Shown: positions 24,501-36,938 of the stretch, in pieces
Numbering within the stretch: position 1 is the first letter of the stretch
Layout: each line of letters begins with the position of its first letter
Assembly: GCA_020226215.1 (NCBI GenBank)
Contig: CM035227.1
Span: 19,161,866-19,225,865, forward strand
DNA: 64,000 nucleotides
Source of the DNA: Sindora glabra
Taxonomy: Eukaryota; Streptophyta; Magnoliopsida; Fabales; Fabaceae
Direction of reading: 5' to 3'
Position numbers and translations under genes: made by a program
Notes under the pieces: generated by a model
The model's database searches: none
What the model saw: only the letters and a program-made list of their open reading frames with translations
Told to the model about the DNA's origin: nothing

Positions 24501-25925
24501 AAATATCAAAAAAATTGTACCTAGAAAATGAAGCATATTCATATTTTCATCGCCAGGTGGACCCCACACTGAGACCGTGCATAGGTGCTGCACGTGTCCC
24601 ACGTAGTCATCTTTTCCACCTGTTTCTTTGTAAATGGCTCGAGCATGACCTGATTCTGATCTAGAAGTGACGTCTTTTCACCCGTTTTAAGTGTCACTTT
24701 GATATGGTTTTTGCCTACATTTATGCTTCACATGATTTTCTTATTAATCCATTCAAAATTTCAAACCAAAAAAGACGCAGAAATAATTTCCAAATTCTCA
24801 AATTTCATGGCATGCCCGCCAATGGTTTTTGAGATACATGTCATGTTCTCGGGCTTCAAATGACTCTATAAAATTGTAGATTCACTTTAACAGCCAACTT
24901 CCTGATAATTTTTATCCAAAACATATCTGTTTATGATTTCCAAAATTTTTAAATTCTCCAAAATGATTTTAAAACAGATTTTGTTTACTCCGCATTTTTT
25001 GGGAGCATTGTCCCTATGTTTTCAAGATTCGATAGATTCACACACTTTGAAAATATTTTGAGGCTAACTCAATCCTGAAACTTATCTCAGAACGTGCAAA
25101 ATTCGACTTTTCCGAAAAAAAATTCTAAGCAAAAACGAGATAAACTTACATACGCCTATGGCCTAGAAAAATGTAGCATTATAAAATCAATGAGCACGGT
25201 GACAGTAAGACTTAAAACACATCCTACCATTCCAGGTTTTGGTCTTATATGTAGCAGTATAAACATGCTTCTCAAACTTATCCTATAGATGACCTTATAG
25301 GTGCACTTCCATGTTCGTTCTCTTACTAATTTAGCAATAAATTAATAATGCATTTCATTTGCCCAAAACCAAACTCACACATGCATGATCTTAGTGCAAG
25401 TATACCTCATGTTAAGCGATTTGATTCTCTTTGCTTTTATTGGAGTTTTGGTTTTATGCATGCAAGGTCAAAACCATATTTTTCATGTAAATGCAACTAG
25501 AACTAAAATACAATTTTCTAACATGCAGTTGACCATGAAAGCATATATCGAAGTATCATCGGTGTATCACGAATGCAACAGGAAAAGTTATATTTTTAAT
25601 TTCCATAACCAAATAAGAAGCCAAAGAACTGTAGCAGCAAGCATATATAAATCATGGACATTTTCCATCAACTAAAACCCAATATTAATATGCTTTCTAT
25701 TCACCGAAAGCACGTATATGCTAATTTCGCACAACACGACAATATTGGTTTTAGTTCATATGTGTATATATCATATAGAAATTAAATCATACCAAATCAT
25801 GGAATGCACAATTAGATTCATTAGAAACCAATTATGCACCAAAAACAAAACTTGGTAGGGAAAAGAAGGATGAACATGCAACTCACAAATTTGCAAACAC
25901 TCATTTATAATTGAAAGTCCTAACC

Positions 25926-25940
25926 TAGATCTAATACTAA
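25926..25940 (-). other. Decayed primer-binding site
   Basis: Minus-strand TAGTATTAGATC next to the 5' LTR, against the family pattern TGGTATCAGAGC. Two of the three differences are transitions of the type expected from methylated cytosine decay. Confidence 0.5.
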
Positions 25941-25941
25941 T

Positions 25942-26436
25942 TGCAAGAATTTCTTTAGTTTTAGTTATAAAACTCAAATTTTTAACTTTAAATTATGGCA
26001 TGAATAAAGATAAACATAGCATACAATCATAAGGAATTACTACAACTAAATTAACAAACTTCATCTTTAATTTGGCGCTCCTCTAATTATCCTATGCATA
26101 GCTATAAAACACATAGACAAAGAAATTGATGATAGAAGTCATTCTCCTTCTATTGTAACCCTCTACTTTCTCTCTCTAATGAGAGACTCTAACTTTGTAC
26201 ACCAATAGGACAAATGCAGATAGGGTTAAGTTATTAGAAATAGAGAACTCCTTTAAAAAACTAAGGTAGGTTATAGGTCCTACTCATCATAGGATTTATG
26301 CTTAACTAACCCATAACAAGTTTAAATACTATACATGACTCAAACCATTGTAGTCAATTTATTTCAAGTCCATAAAATATGTTAATACTAATGATTATTT
26401 ATAAATTAATGTTAACCCATAATAAAATTTCCAACA
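25942..26436 (-). repeat. 5' LTR of the non-coding LTR element
   Basis: Reads TGTTGGAAATTTTATTATGG at its start on the minus strand. Bounded internally by the decayed primer site at about 25926-25940. Confidence 0.65.
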
Positions 26437-27829
26437 AGTACAACATAGGTACTAATAAACAACACTTTTTTTTAAGAGAAAAATATTTCCTCTCCAAATA
26501 CACAAGCATCAAATAATTAAATTAACCAAAACATAATAATAAAACACATAAACAATTTAATGTGCAAATCCCTAAAAGATATCCACTATAAGGAAAAATA
26601 TTACAAGATAATATGTGTTAAGGCTTATTACAACTCCACAACTTTCTAGCCATTATCTTTATATCCTTCCAAAATCTCTATAAAGGTTCTCACATAATTC
26701 TCATAGGCACTCATCTTACATCTTTCTCATATCTCAAACCTTTGTTCAACACAAATATTTATATCCAAAAATATTTATTTGGCAAGGAATTATACTCTAA
26801 CTCTAATACAAAAGCTCAACTTGAAAAGAAAAATAATTTATAAAAGGAAATAATCATAAATTAATAACAATTAAAATTCAAGTCAAACCTAATACATTAT
26901 TTATTAATAAGTTATTGGCTTAATAAAATGTATGTTGATCCCAAGTAGACTTTTATCTATTAATGTGTAAGTGGTTATCTTAAAGATGACATTTGCTAGA
27001 ATTAGAGAAATCTGTTAATACTTTAATCCTTGAGATAGGTATCTAACAACAATATTTCAAATGGGCCTTTAAAACCTGATCGAACATAATAACTGCTCAA
27101 ATGTGACTTCAACACCTTAACTACATGGATATAAGGCCTTCAATTCACATATAGATTTAGCTCTCTCACACCCTTTACACTATACCCACATTCTAAGTAA
27201 AAATGCCCTATCATATAACTTCAATTTGTCCAGTATTGTCATATTCTTAGTTTTCATTTAGTATCCACTATCTTAGACATTAGAGCACACTTAATGATAT
27301 CTCCAACACCTTGTGTGATTGATGCTCTCTTTATTTTGTAGGCTATGTAGTCATCCATTTGAGGCCTAAGTCTTTAAGATTTGTTAGTATTCCACTTGTT
27401 GATTTTTTTTTTAAAAAAAAAACTCTTTAATGATAAGGGGTTTAACTTGAATAATAAAATTTTAGTTTTTTTTCCTCAGAAGCATATAATTTATGTTTAA
27501 GTTACTTTATGTTCTTCATTTTTAAGTAAGCTTGTGCATAAACAATATTTTAGATGTAACATATGTACGTTTATTTTCTTTTCAAGCCACTAACCCTTGT
27601 TAGTGAAAGGGAGAAAATGAAGGAAAAAATAAGTAAAAAAATGAAGTGAAAGAAAATGGTAATAAAAGTAATTTTTCTTTCCTTACTTGGTTATCAAACT
27701 CCATTTTATTTGTTTTAAAGAAAAAGGAAAAAAAGGACAATTAAATTTTACTAAATGATAATATTGTCTTCCATTTGATACTTGTATGAAAAATGTTTAT
27801 GCACACAAATTATTACTATAACAAATAAA
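26437..27829. other. Repeat-derived spacer, nothing precise
   Basis: The part at 26470-26830 resembles 3840-4160 in word order. The remainder is AT-rich without gene or element ends. Confidence 0.35.
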
Positions 27830-30800
27830 AATCTAAAAATACCTACATGAAATCAAAAGTAAAATTAATAGAAGAGTCTCAAAATAAAATTAAATTAAAA
27901 TGTTAATCCTTTAAACTAATGTGGGTTCAACCACTTATGGCTTCTTTCAAAGAAGAATTAGGAGGAAAAATGATGTTTAGTGTATGGTGTTGCCTTTGGA
28001 GACACAGATTCCATTAAATCTAGATATGTTACGATTTTCTATCAATTGGGCAAGTTAGGGTTAGATCTTAGGTCACAATGATTAAAACCTTATATAAATT
28101 GGAATCCTATAGCTTAATTTAATTATTAACAATGTTATAGTAGTAATTTTTCACAATTTAGATTCCTTTCTAAATTTGACTACCAAAATGATGTAGTTTT
28201 ACTAAACCTTAAACATAAAAGCTATTGGACTGGGTCTTATCTAACTTTGAATGCTAGTTTCACCTTAGTTGGACTCCTAGAACTCCATATATAGCCTAAA
28301 AATAGTAATTGGATTAGCTAAGATAAAAGTAAAGCATTATCTTCACAATCAAATTTGATATTCTAAACATTCGAATTAGGTTCTAGCCAAACCATGAAAA
28401 TTTTATAACTACTTCTCTACTTTCTAATGATATAACAATAACCCAATTTAGGCATTTAGGACTTAAGTTATAGCTAAAAATTTGAAATAATATTAAAATC
28501 TGGTATTAACTAAATAATTCATAAACATTGTAATTTCATAACCTAATCATAAAATAAGATCAATTTCATTAAATTAAGCATATGTAACCCTATAAGAGGC
28601 ATAATATAGTAAGAAATAATATAAATATTAACTTGTACATTAAATTTTCCCACACTTTAACCTTTGCACATCCTTGAGCAACCATAACTTTATTAAAAAT
28701 AAAAGAATAAAGGACTAACTTTCAAAGATTTTAAAATCACAAAATTCATAAGGAAAAAAAGTCAAATCTATCAAGAGACATAACATATCATGAACAAAAA
28801 TCTTAATTAACTCAAAATTAATCAATGATAGTAATTTCATCTAAAAAGGATAGACTAAATTGGTAGACTTATAAAATTCACTCTTTATTACTCAAGTTTT
28901 TAAGCTAGCATTTCACTTAAATTCATTCTATGAAATTGCTTTGCTATAAGATTGCTCATCATTTATTCTCCATTACTCAAATTATATGTACAACACAAAT
29001 AAAAAAAACTTTATTAAAGGTTACAATAAGGCTAAGGAGAAAGGGAAGGAAAATTAAAGATATGAAGATTAAAAGCTAAAGAAATTAATAGAACACTTGA
29101 AACACAAACATATGGGCAAATTATGACAAACTACAACTTAATACCATAACCTAAAATATAATTTCAAATAACAATGAACTTCTTTTCTTTTTTCCAATTT
29201 TTTTGCCTTATTGTTCTTTTTTTCTTTTTTGACATTTTTCTATTTCATTATTTCCATTTTTTCCAACCAAACCTTAAAATTGAAGTTGATGTTTTTTCAT
29301 ACCATGTATGTGCATGCACATACACACATATTTACACCCCCACACTTATTTAAGAACTAATCTCACAAGAACTTTAAATGCTTTACTAATCCTTAAGATC
29401 AAGTAAAAGACATTTGTTTTTTATTGAAAAATATTTTAATGGGCTAAATATCAAAGAAAAAGTAATTAGCCTTAAAGAAGTTCATCAAAGAAAAATAAAG
29501 GGCAAGTAAAATAAAAAGAGAAGAGAAAGAGAATGCAAATTTGAAAGCTTAAATTGCTTCTTAAGAAATGCCTTTCTTTAATATCTTTAGTTGGAAAAAG
29601 CTTCTCTCTATCTCTCTCTCTATTTTTCTAATTTAATTTTATTTCAAAAGTTTGAAAATTACAAAAATTAAGAAGAGAACATAAAAAGGTTAGTAAAAAA
29701 AGGAAAAATAATTAGAAATTGATCAACTAATTACTGATGATGATGCTAAAATTTTAATACGTGTCGCTCGCACCAAAATTATTAACTAAACTTACTCTAA
29801 ATAGTAAGGGTGAGTCTAGGTCAAATACAAGAGATTAGTGATTAATTTTAGGTTACAAATTATAAATAGAAAAGGGGATTTGTATAAAATTATTAAACTA
29901 AATAAAATTAAATGTATTAAATAAAATAAAAATTATGATAATAAAAGCTTCAATTCAAGAAATATCACACTTCAATTCTCATATTTCTTATAAACTTCAA
30001 TAGAATTTATGATTAATTCAACTACTCAATAAAAAATTACCTTGTTGCTTGCAGTAATTATGTAAATTTGTTAATGATAATTAATTTAAAATAAGTTCCT
30101 AAATTAACCTTCCATTATTGATTTCAATTCAAGACATGTATCTCAATATAATCAATAATAGCATTAAATATCAAGAACAAAATTAAGATCGAATCAATGA
30201 CTTTACACATGAAAATTATCAATTCTTCCTTTATTTTTCTCAAGCAATTAATGATTTACCCACATATTAAATCACTAAAACCTTATTGCTACTAACTACA
30301 ATTAATCATAACTAACCCACACATGAGAATTAATTTTAATTAATTATTTAGCTATAGATTACAACAAACAATTAACTAACAAAACATAATTAGCAAACTA
30401 TTAAACCAGTCATTCATAATAAGAGTAGAAAAATAAGAGATATATAAACCAAATTAAAAAGCTAATCCTTGAACTAATTTAGGTTCAACCTCTCACAGCT
30501 TCTTTTAATAAAATAAAAGAAGAAGAAGGAGAAATATTATCTAGTGTGTGGTGTTGCCTTTGGAGGTACAAATTCCTTTAAATCTAGATGTGCTAGGGTT
30601 TTCTATCTTTTAAGCTAGTTAAGATAAGCTCTTAGGGTTGCAACAAATAAGTTCTTGCATAAATCAGAAGCTTATAGCCTAATTTATAATTAAATTACTA
30701 ACAATATTTATTGTAGTAAATTTTTTGCAATTGAAGTTCCAACCTAAATTTGACCATTAAAACAGAATAGTTTCACTAAATCCCAAATACAAAAGTTGTT

Positions 30801-31209
30801 AGGCTAGGTTTTATCTAATTTTAGATGTTAGTTTCGCCTCAATTGGATTCCAAAAGTTCCAAATATAGTCCAAAAATGTGATTATGTTAGTTAGGATAAA
30901 AATAGCTCATTATCTTCATGACCAAAATTGACATTCCAAATATTTGAATTAGGATTTGGCCAAATATGAAAGTTTTATAACTACTTGTTAGCTTTTGAAC
31001 GATATAAAGATCATCTAATTTAGATATTTAGAATTCAAGTTATAATGGAAAATATGAAACAATGTTAAAATTTAACATTAGCTAAATAATTCATGAACAT
31101 TGCAATTTCATAACCTAGTAATAAAATAAGATCAATTCTATTAAGTTAAGCATGTGTAGCCTTATAAGAGGTATAAAATAGGAGAAAATATCATAGATAA
31201 TATCCTACA
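27830..31209 (-). mobile_element. Collapsed gypsy-like LTR element
   Basis: Direct repeats of about 750 bp can be followed at 27900-28639 and 30460-31209 (TGGTGTTGCCTTTGGAG, TTAACAAT, ATAAAATAAGATCAATT, TTATAAGAGG). The right copy extends left to about 29735 (TGATGATGATGCTAAAATTT then CGTGTCGCTCGCACC), giving an LTR of about 1.47 kb; the left copy is truncated. Next to the left copy the minus strand reads TTAAAGTGTGGGAAAATTT, a polypurine tract of the kind seen in plant Ty3/gypsy Tat/Athila elements. Only about 1.1 kb of interior is left, with no pol motif. A nonautonomous or heavily deleted element on the minus strand is the best reading. Confidence 0.5.
28645..28662 (-). other. Polypurine-tract-like sequence
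   Basis: Minus strand AAAGTGTGGGAAAATTT beside the end of the left LTR copy. Confidence 0.4.
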
Positions 31210-34200
31210 CATCACTATATATCTATAAAACTTAAAGGCATTTTGCCCATCCTTGAATCGTAAAAAGAAGTCATTTCATGGATGGTTTTTACTTTTTATC
31301 CATCTCTTATCATTGTTCGATTAAATTAGAATTCCATTGTAATATTTTACCAAACATATATTAATAATTTTTTATTTTTTTCAAAAGTTATACAAATGCA
31401 ATATAAATAAAAATATCTTAAAAATGTGTACAAAAAAATCAAAGAAATGGAAAAGACAAAGATTCAAGAAATAAAGGCAAGAAAGACATTTGAAGTGACT
31501 TTGGACTCCATTGTAATATTTTATTTAATATATAATAAGTACCTAAAACTTAAATGTAACCTTATAAGTAATGTAAAAAAAAATAAAAATCTTCTAAAAA
31601 ATTTTAAAAAAAGAAAGATGTGAATATCTAAGAAATAAAAGTTAAAAAAAAAAAGATCTTCTTACATTTTGAACTAGTAGCTTGAAATAGGGTATTTATT
31701 TTATGCTCGATGTTAATTAAAAAAATATTGATAGCTCACTGATATGTGGTGGAGGATAAAGTAACACTTAGGATTTTGTAAAGGGATCTAGATTATTGTG
31801 CTCTTTTTAAATTATAATAATTGAGAATTTATTTTAGTATGTGAATAATTGAAGTAGTTAGTAGGCTTTTGTTTGAAATGAAACTTGAATGTGTAAAGGA
31901 AAAATTCTTGGTGAATAATTAAGAGTGAATTATTAAGGAAAATAACATTTAATACTTTAGTAAGTTGTGGAATGAGAAATTTATAAGAAATAGATAGGAA
32001 AAAAACAAGTAGAACAATAAGGTTTAAGGTTTTAATTTATTATAAATAAGTATATGAGTACCAAGGATAATTAGTTTGGAAAATGTGTTTTGGACACTAT
32101 TCCTTTTTTTTGGCAACAAATCAACTACCATCATTGTATTGCCCCAAAATCCATAAAATTTCCAATAACTTTCCTTATTTCCTCCTATTCTTTCCAAACC
32201 TTTTTGCCTCTCTCTTCAAGTTTAGTAATAAGAGCATCAATTTTCTTTAAATTCTTTATCTAATCAAGGTAAGTTTATCATCATTGTTAAGTTTTCTGTT
32301 CATCTTCCTTGAGTTTAATGATAGGTTAGGGTTGTTTAGTTCAAAGGAGAACCTAAACCTTAACTAAGGGAAATTCTTGATTTTGAAATGAATAGGCACT
32401 CATTCTTCATTTGTTAAATTTCATGAAATTGAAGCTTGAATGATATATTCTAGGTTTTTATGGTTATATGATATAAATATATGATTAATGTATTGTTTGA
32501 TGATGTTTACTTGGTTTAATGATGGAAATGGTAAATTTGGCATGAGGTTGATGTGTGTTTATGAGTTTGTAAAGTTTAGTTGAGTAATTAATGCATGAGA
32601 AAGGTTAAACTATTGAGTGAATAGTAAAATTCATGAGGAACCTAATGAAAACCATGTGATAGTTGACTATAAGATTTAAGGTTTAGGATTTAGGCTTATA
32701 GTCATTTATAAGCCATCAAGTAGCCTTTGGGTGCTAATAGTTGACTATGAGTACCAAAATTACTATCTAGAGCTTTATAGTTGACTATATTAGGATTTAT
32801 TTGTTACATTGATTTTAAAGAGTCATAAGTCCTTAATCTTATACCCATTTATAGTAAATCACCTATTGTTGGAAAGATAATTGAACCTATTTTTGAATAG
32901 AACTAATTTCATGTTTATATTTTACATATATTTTAATATATCACTAAAATACTAGACAAAGGTAAAAAATTCAAGATTGTAAAAATTTGAATTATTAAGA
33001 CTAATTTAAAAATGTCATAATTATTTCAAATCTTACCATTTTAATTAAAAAACTAGTTCATGGAAACCCATTTGAGTTCATTTTCATATGAAATAAATTT
33101 TATGAATAATAAATTTGTAAATTTTGAATTATTCATAAAACATCATTTGAGGGTCAAACTTTATGAGTTGATATATACATTTTTGATAGATTGAATTAAA
33201 TTGCGTGACCATACAAAGAGGAATGGGAATTTTGAAATTTGAAAATGTAAATATTGCTGATGTAATGCAATAGTAGAAGTGCTAGTTGAAGAACTTGTGA
33301 TAGTATAGTAATAATATATGTTGAATATGATATTATGAGCTTATACTCTTTATGAATGATGAATGAGTTGATTGAGTTATAAATTGTGTCATGATGGACA
33401 ATGAAATACAATAGGAGAGATGATATGAATACCAAATGTTTAATTCTTGCTAATATATTTGTGAAGAGTATAAGGTTGACCTAAGACATATAGGGATGGA
33501 TTTGTGAAAGATATAAGATTGACCTAAGAGTTACAAGAAAAATGCATATGTTTTACTATTAATTGTTTAACAATATGTCATGAACTTGAATTCTAATTGT
33601 CATTGGATATATCATTGTGATGTTATGACATTAATAAGGTTATGATTAAGCCTCTTCTAGCTATTGGTCACTAAGGATGTTCATCCTTAGATTGAATTTA
33701 ACTGTGCATTTAAAATTCTCCAAGGAAAAGGGAAAAGTAAAGGAAATCTAGGTTTTTGTAAAAGAATTTACAAGAACATAAGCATGACCATGCTAATAGT
33801 ACTAATATGAAGTAGTATATTTGGATACATGAAAAAAAAACTTATACATCCATATTTATAGGTCTTATCATTTTTAATCGTGGCTCAGGATTTAAAAAGC
33901 AAAGTGGCTTAAGGTTTTAGGCTACCAATCATGATGTTAACCATAGGAAGGTATTCGCCTATCAAGGTGTTATCCAATGAGACATCTGAGCACCAATTAA
34001 TGCTCTTAGAAGTGAGGATCACTAATGAAGTGACATAAAAATTCAATGTGGACTTTAAGATAAGGCTATAACAAGTAGAGGAGTAGCACTTTCAAGTGCA
34101 GTGATAGGCCTAGTTGCTTCGTATCTTATAGAAGTAGATAGCCCACTAACATGCCATAGTTTCTTATTTTGTGGCATCTATCCAACTGATCTATTAGTCT

Positions 34201-35064
34201 ATTAATCCTATAGATGAGTTGCCTCTTGTGATTAATGCTTAACTAAGTAGGGAGATTCTTGATTAAGGATGTACTAACCTTTTTTGTGATTAGCAGGGAG
34301 GATGCATTGGCTTACCATGATAGAAGAAATTATAAAGATAATACTTGAGATAAATGTCACCCTTAACCTTAAAGGTTATTTCTTTGTATATGTCTATGTA
34401 TAAATCAAGTTTCCTATAGTAAAGGTTCATATTGCATATAATGGATCCTAATGTGATTTGATGGTTGTAGGATCACCCCTATAAATGGTTGTGGTTAGGT
34501 GGAATTTGTTAAGCATTAACTGAATCACTAACTATTACTTGATAATTAAGTCAAGTCAAGATGGTTATTAACAAACCTTTAGTTTGTATGGTTAAAGTGT
34601 CATGCCAAATGATGTGGTCCAAATAATAGATGAAGCTCATAAGACCTTTATCATATGGTTTACAGTCTTCATTCAATACTTAGTGGAGACATTATCATGT
34701 ATTCACCCCATCATTAACTTTTTTATATGTTTTTGAAGTTAATGTAGTTTTATTACATGAGATTACTAACTATTATTATTTGTGTTTCAACAATCTCTTA
34801 ATTGTGCTCAAAAGGAGTTGCAATGATACCTTGATAGCTCCTAGGACAAGAAGGCCTAAGCCTAGCTCTCAATTAAAGAGGAAATAATGGAATTAAAAAT
34901 TTTAGTTTTCATTGAAAAAGCTTTTATTGAGTAGCTACTAAAGTTTGAGAAGCTCAATATAACTTACATTTAACTCTAAATCATAAAAGTTTGTGATATC
35001 TTTTTTAACTAAACATAAGTTAATTGAGCTATTATCTAAATATAAGTTTTTCTCACTTTAATTT
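31210..35064. other. Repeat-derived DNA without recognisable gene
   Basis: Base composition and word use (33900-34100, GTGGCTTAAGG, TATCCAATGAGACATCTGAG) suggest old retrotransposon LTR or leader sequence, but I find no paired ends or coding motif. Three ATAGTTGACTAT motifs lie at 32659-32790. Open frames at 31426 and 33196 are lysine-rich or low-complexity. Confidence 0.4.
32659..32790. repeat. Three copies of ATAGTTGACTAT
   Basis: Exact copies begin at 32659, 32737 and about 32778. Each has 5-bp complementary arms around TG and a TTGACT core. Confidence 0.6.
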
Positions 35065-36638
35065 TGTTGTTTAGTATTTTACCAAAAAGGGGGTGAATTA
35101 GGTATAAAATTTTTTTGCAAAATAATGGCAATGTATTTTGGTTTTGATAAATAATTAATAAATGATTCAAGAATGAAACTAATAATCAAGTAAATGCAAG
35201 CTCAGCATAACAACAAATATGTTTCAAAAAAATAGAGCACAATATAAGTAAATAAAGAGATAGAGAAGAGGAGATTCAAACACTACTATTTATAATAGTT
35301 CTAACCTTGAAGATCCAACATTTCAAGGTGTTCATCTACTATCAAGCCTTTTTGACTTGGATTTTAACTTTAATCTACTATCTTTTCAAGTTTGAGGGGT
35401 GCTTGAAGAAGGCTTAATACTAGTCTCTACTTTTCTTGTATAATCCCTTTGAGAAACCTTTCTTAAAGGTTTTATTTATCAAGAGATCTAGCATTTTGAT
35501 GTTCTTATGGATACCTCACCCTAATATACAATAAATGTATGATTTGGATTAAAAAATGTAACTCATAAACTTTAAAAGTTAAATTACACAATAAAGAACT
35601 AAGAAAGGAATTTGAATCAATTTAGCTTAAGGGATTTTCAAGTTTTAGATGAGAGAAAATGAAGTTTCTTGTGTCTATATAGCAATGATAGCACTTTCTT
35701 ATTTTTTCAAATTGAAATGAAGCCTTTATATAGAGGTTGGAGAGGTAAAAAATTTCATTATCATAAAATATAGTCAATATGAGGTAGTTAGTGCTTTGTG
35801 AATTGATTGGTCAATTAATTCAGGCTACCTTTGAATTTTTAAAAAAGTTGCAACGAATCAATTGGTTAATTGATTCATTAATTCACCTTGCCATATAATT
35901 TAAATTCAATACATGGTGAATCGATTCACTAAACCTTAATTTAGCTTTTGATGTGCAAAAACAAATGGTCAATCAATTCTGCCTTTTGAAAAATTTAGTT
36001 TTGAATTGAAAACATAAGGCGATGAATAGTTCATTAATTGATTCATAAAACTTGATTTTGAAATTTTGAAATTTTGAATCAATTGGTCAATTAATTTATC
36101 ATATCCTAATTGCTCTCTAAACCTCTAGAATCGATTGGTCAATCGATTTAGGATGTTTAATGTGCTCTCTAAATGTCCAAAATTGATTAGTCAATCAATT
36201 CGAGGATTCTAGTTTGCTCTTTGGATGCTACCTAAAATCGATTGGTCAATTGATTTAGGTATCCAGTTTACTCTTTAGATGTTTAGAATTGATTGGACAA
36301 TCAATTCATACCCTATTTTTCCAATTTTTCAAAGAGAGCTATTTTAAAATATGATTTTCTTTCTTGAAAAACAATCTAACCTTATTTTAAAAGCCTTTTG
36401 ACATAAGATTAACCTTAATGGTTAATATTTTCATGAAAAACCTGAATCCTTATTGATTAATTTCTCTTATGCAATTTCATCCTATAATCCTAACTAGAAT
36501 CCTAGCTAAAACAAACATGTTCTTTTATCTTTAATCTTTATTTTTTACATTAGGATTCTAGTTGATCAAATGCCAAATCTAAGAATATCAAGATATTTTA
36601 TTATCATTAATGCCTCCTTAATAGGGCTAAGGTTAACA
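35065..36638 (-). repeat. 3' LTR of the Sirevirus-like element
   Basis: 1574 bp. It contains a TATA box (35723-35733, minus CTATATAAAGG) and an inverted-repeat array at 35798-36309, directly upstream of the TATA box in the element's direction. It has about one array unit more than the other LTR. Confidence 0.85.
35798..36309. repeat. Array of 20-bp inverted repeats in the 3' LTR
   Basis: About ten units of the type AATYGATTGGTCAATYGATT, meaning 9-bp complementary arms around GT. Clear units begin near 35798, 35855, 36076, 36130, 36180, 36236 and 36286; the last four are about 52 bp apart, with a repeated spacer containing GCTCTTTAGATG. Several others are half units. The opposite strand carries TTGACC plus CCAAT in each intact core. 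Confidence 0.9.
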
Positions 36639-36652
36639 ATCTCCCTTTTTTT
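36639..36652 (-). other. Polypurine tract of the Sirevirus-like element
   Basis: Minus strand AAAAAAAGGGAGAT next to the 3' LTR, preceded by CATCATC. Matches the conserved Sirevirus form. Confidence 0.75.
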
Positions 36653-36938
36653 GATGATGATAAACCATTTTGAAATTAAATAAGTTTTATGCATAATGGC
36701 CTCTTTGACTAGAATATTCCCCTTTAAAACATGCCATTTAATTTCAAGCTCTCTTAATTTTCTCCCCCTTTTGGCATCAATCAAAAAGTGAAATAAGAAA
36801 GTAGCAGTAATATCTAGCATAATGTCTATAAACTCGTAAAACATAAATCCATAAAACATAATATCTAAAAGATCTAGCAATCTGAAACATAGGAAAAATA
36901 AGTCTTAAAGGGATAATAGGGCTAAGGAACAATTATGT

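Larger units (their letters stand above)
21042..26436 (-). mobile_element. Non-coding LTR retrotransposon (LARD-like)
   Basis: Two direct repeats of about 490 bp bound a 4.4 kb interior. Both contain TTTCTTTAGTTTTA/GTTATAAAAC, AAGGAATTACTA, CTTCTATT and GAATCCATAAAAT/AGTCCATAAAAT-like words, and both end in AACA. Next to the right repeat, the minus strand reads TAGTATTAGATCTAGGTT, a decayed version of the initiator-Met tRNA primer site (TGGTATCAGAGC). The element therefore reads on the minus strand, with its 5' LTR on the right. The interior shows no gag or pol motif in any frame, so it is a large non-autonomous derivative or an extremely old copy. Short open frames at 25094, 25385 and 25771 have no recognisable domain. 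Confidence 0.65.

Noticed and set aside
35798..36309. CRISPR-like array
   Set aside because: The regular repeats are degenerate, the spacers are themselves repeated, the units lie in retrotransposon LTRs of a plant genome, and no cas genes exist.
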